DNA from: Gammaproteobacteria bacterium
GTDB taxonomy: Bacteria; Pseudomonadota; Gammaproteobacteria; Pseudomonadales; Pseudohongiellaceae
Reading direction: 5' to 3'
Assembly: GCA_016762975.1 (NCBI GenBank)
Contig: JAESUV010000091.1
Coordinates: 2,138-7,881, forward strand
DNA: 5,744 nt
The notes below the pieces were generated by a model that searched no databases, was not told the origin of the DNA, and saw only the letters and a program-made list of their open reading frames with translations. The position numbers were made by a program, and so were the translations under genes. Shown one piece after another: positions 5,727 through 5,744 of the stretch. Each line of letters opens with the position of its first letter. The stretch's first letter is position 1.

Positions 5727-5744
5727 TTCCCCACACTATTGAGC

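Overview
The window looks like chromosomal DNA from a free-living, probably marine, gammaproteobacterium. The evidence is the close protein-level resemblance of the glutathione-dependent formaldehyde dehydrogenase, the glyoxalase-like protein, the class I aminotransferase and the AroF-type DAHP synthase to proteobacterial families. Base composition is mixed and genes are tightly packed. The organism assignment is inferred from recalled family resemblance, not from a search. I see no RNA gene, CRISPR array, intact insertion sequence or phage gene.

Layout. (1) Positions 1-216, minus strand: the N-terminus of a TauE/SafE-type membrane transporter that runs off the left edge. (2) Positions 217-577: a 361-bp divergent intergenic region with a plausible promoter for the next gene. 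It ends in four degenerate 12-bp tandem units that abut the ribosome-binding site. (3) Plus-strand run: frmA (class III alcohol dehydrogenase), a short VOC/glyoxalase I-like protein, folD and a class I aspartate/aromatic aminotransferase. Spacings are 61, 128 and 10 bp. A good sigma70-type promoter lies before folD, so there are probably two transcription units: frmA-gloA and folD-aminotransferase. (4) Positions 4374-4513: a convergent gap almost filled by an 85-bp nested palindrome that resembles a REP/RAYT-type or MITE-like element and may also terminate transcription from both sides. (5) Positions 4514-5590, minus strand: an AroF-type DAHP synthase with its own promoter and an upstream inverted repeat.

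How the genes relate. FrmA oxidises the formaldehyde-glutathione adduct, and the VOC protein probably handles another glutathione-aldehyde adduct, so together they look like an aldehyde detoxification pair. The usual FrmA partner, S-formylglutathione hydrolase, is not in the window. FolD interconverts one-carbon folates. The aminotransferase and DAHP synthase fit the end and the start of aromatic amino acid synthesis.

The points most worth a second look are the nested palindrome, the tandem-repeat leader of frmA with an AACAACAA motif against the Shine-Dalgarno sequence, and a FolD that reads like the Bacteroidota lineage and carries a changed substrate-loop motif. I did not find convincing evidence of a wholly new biological system.
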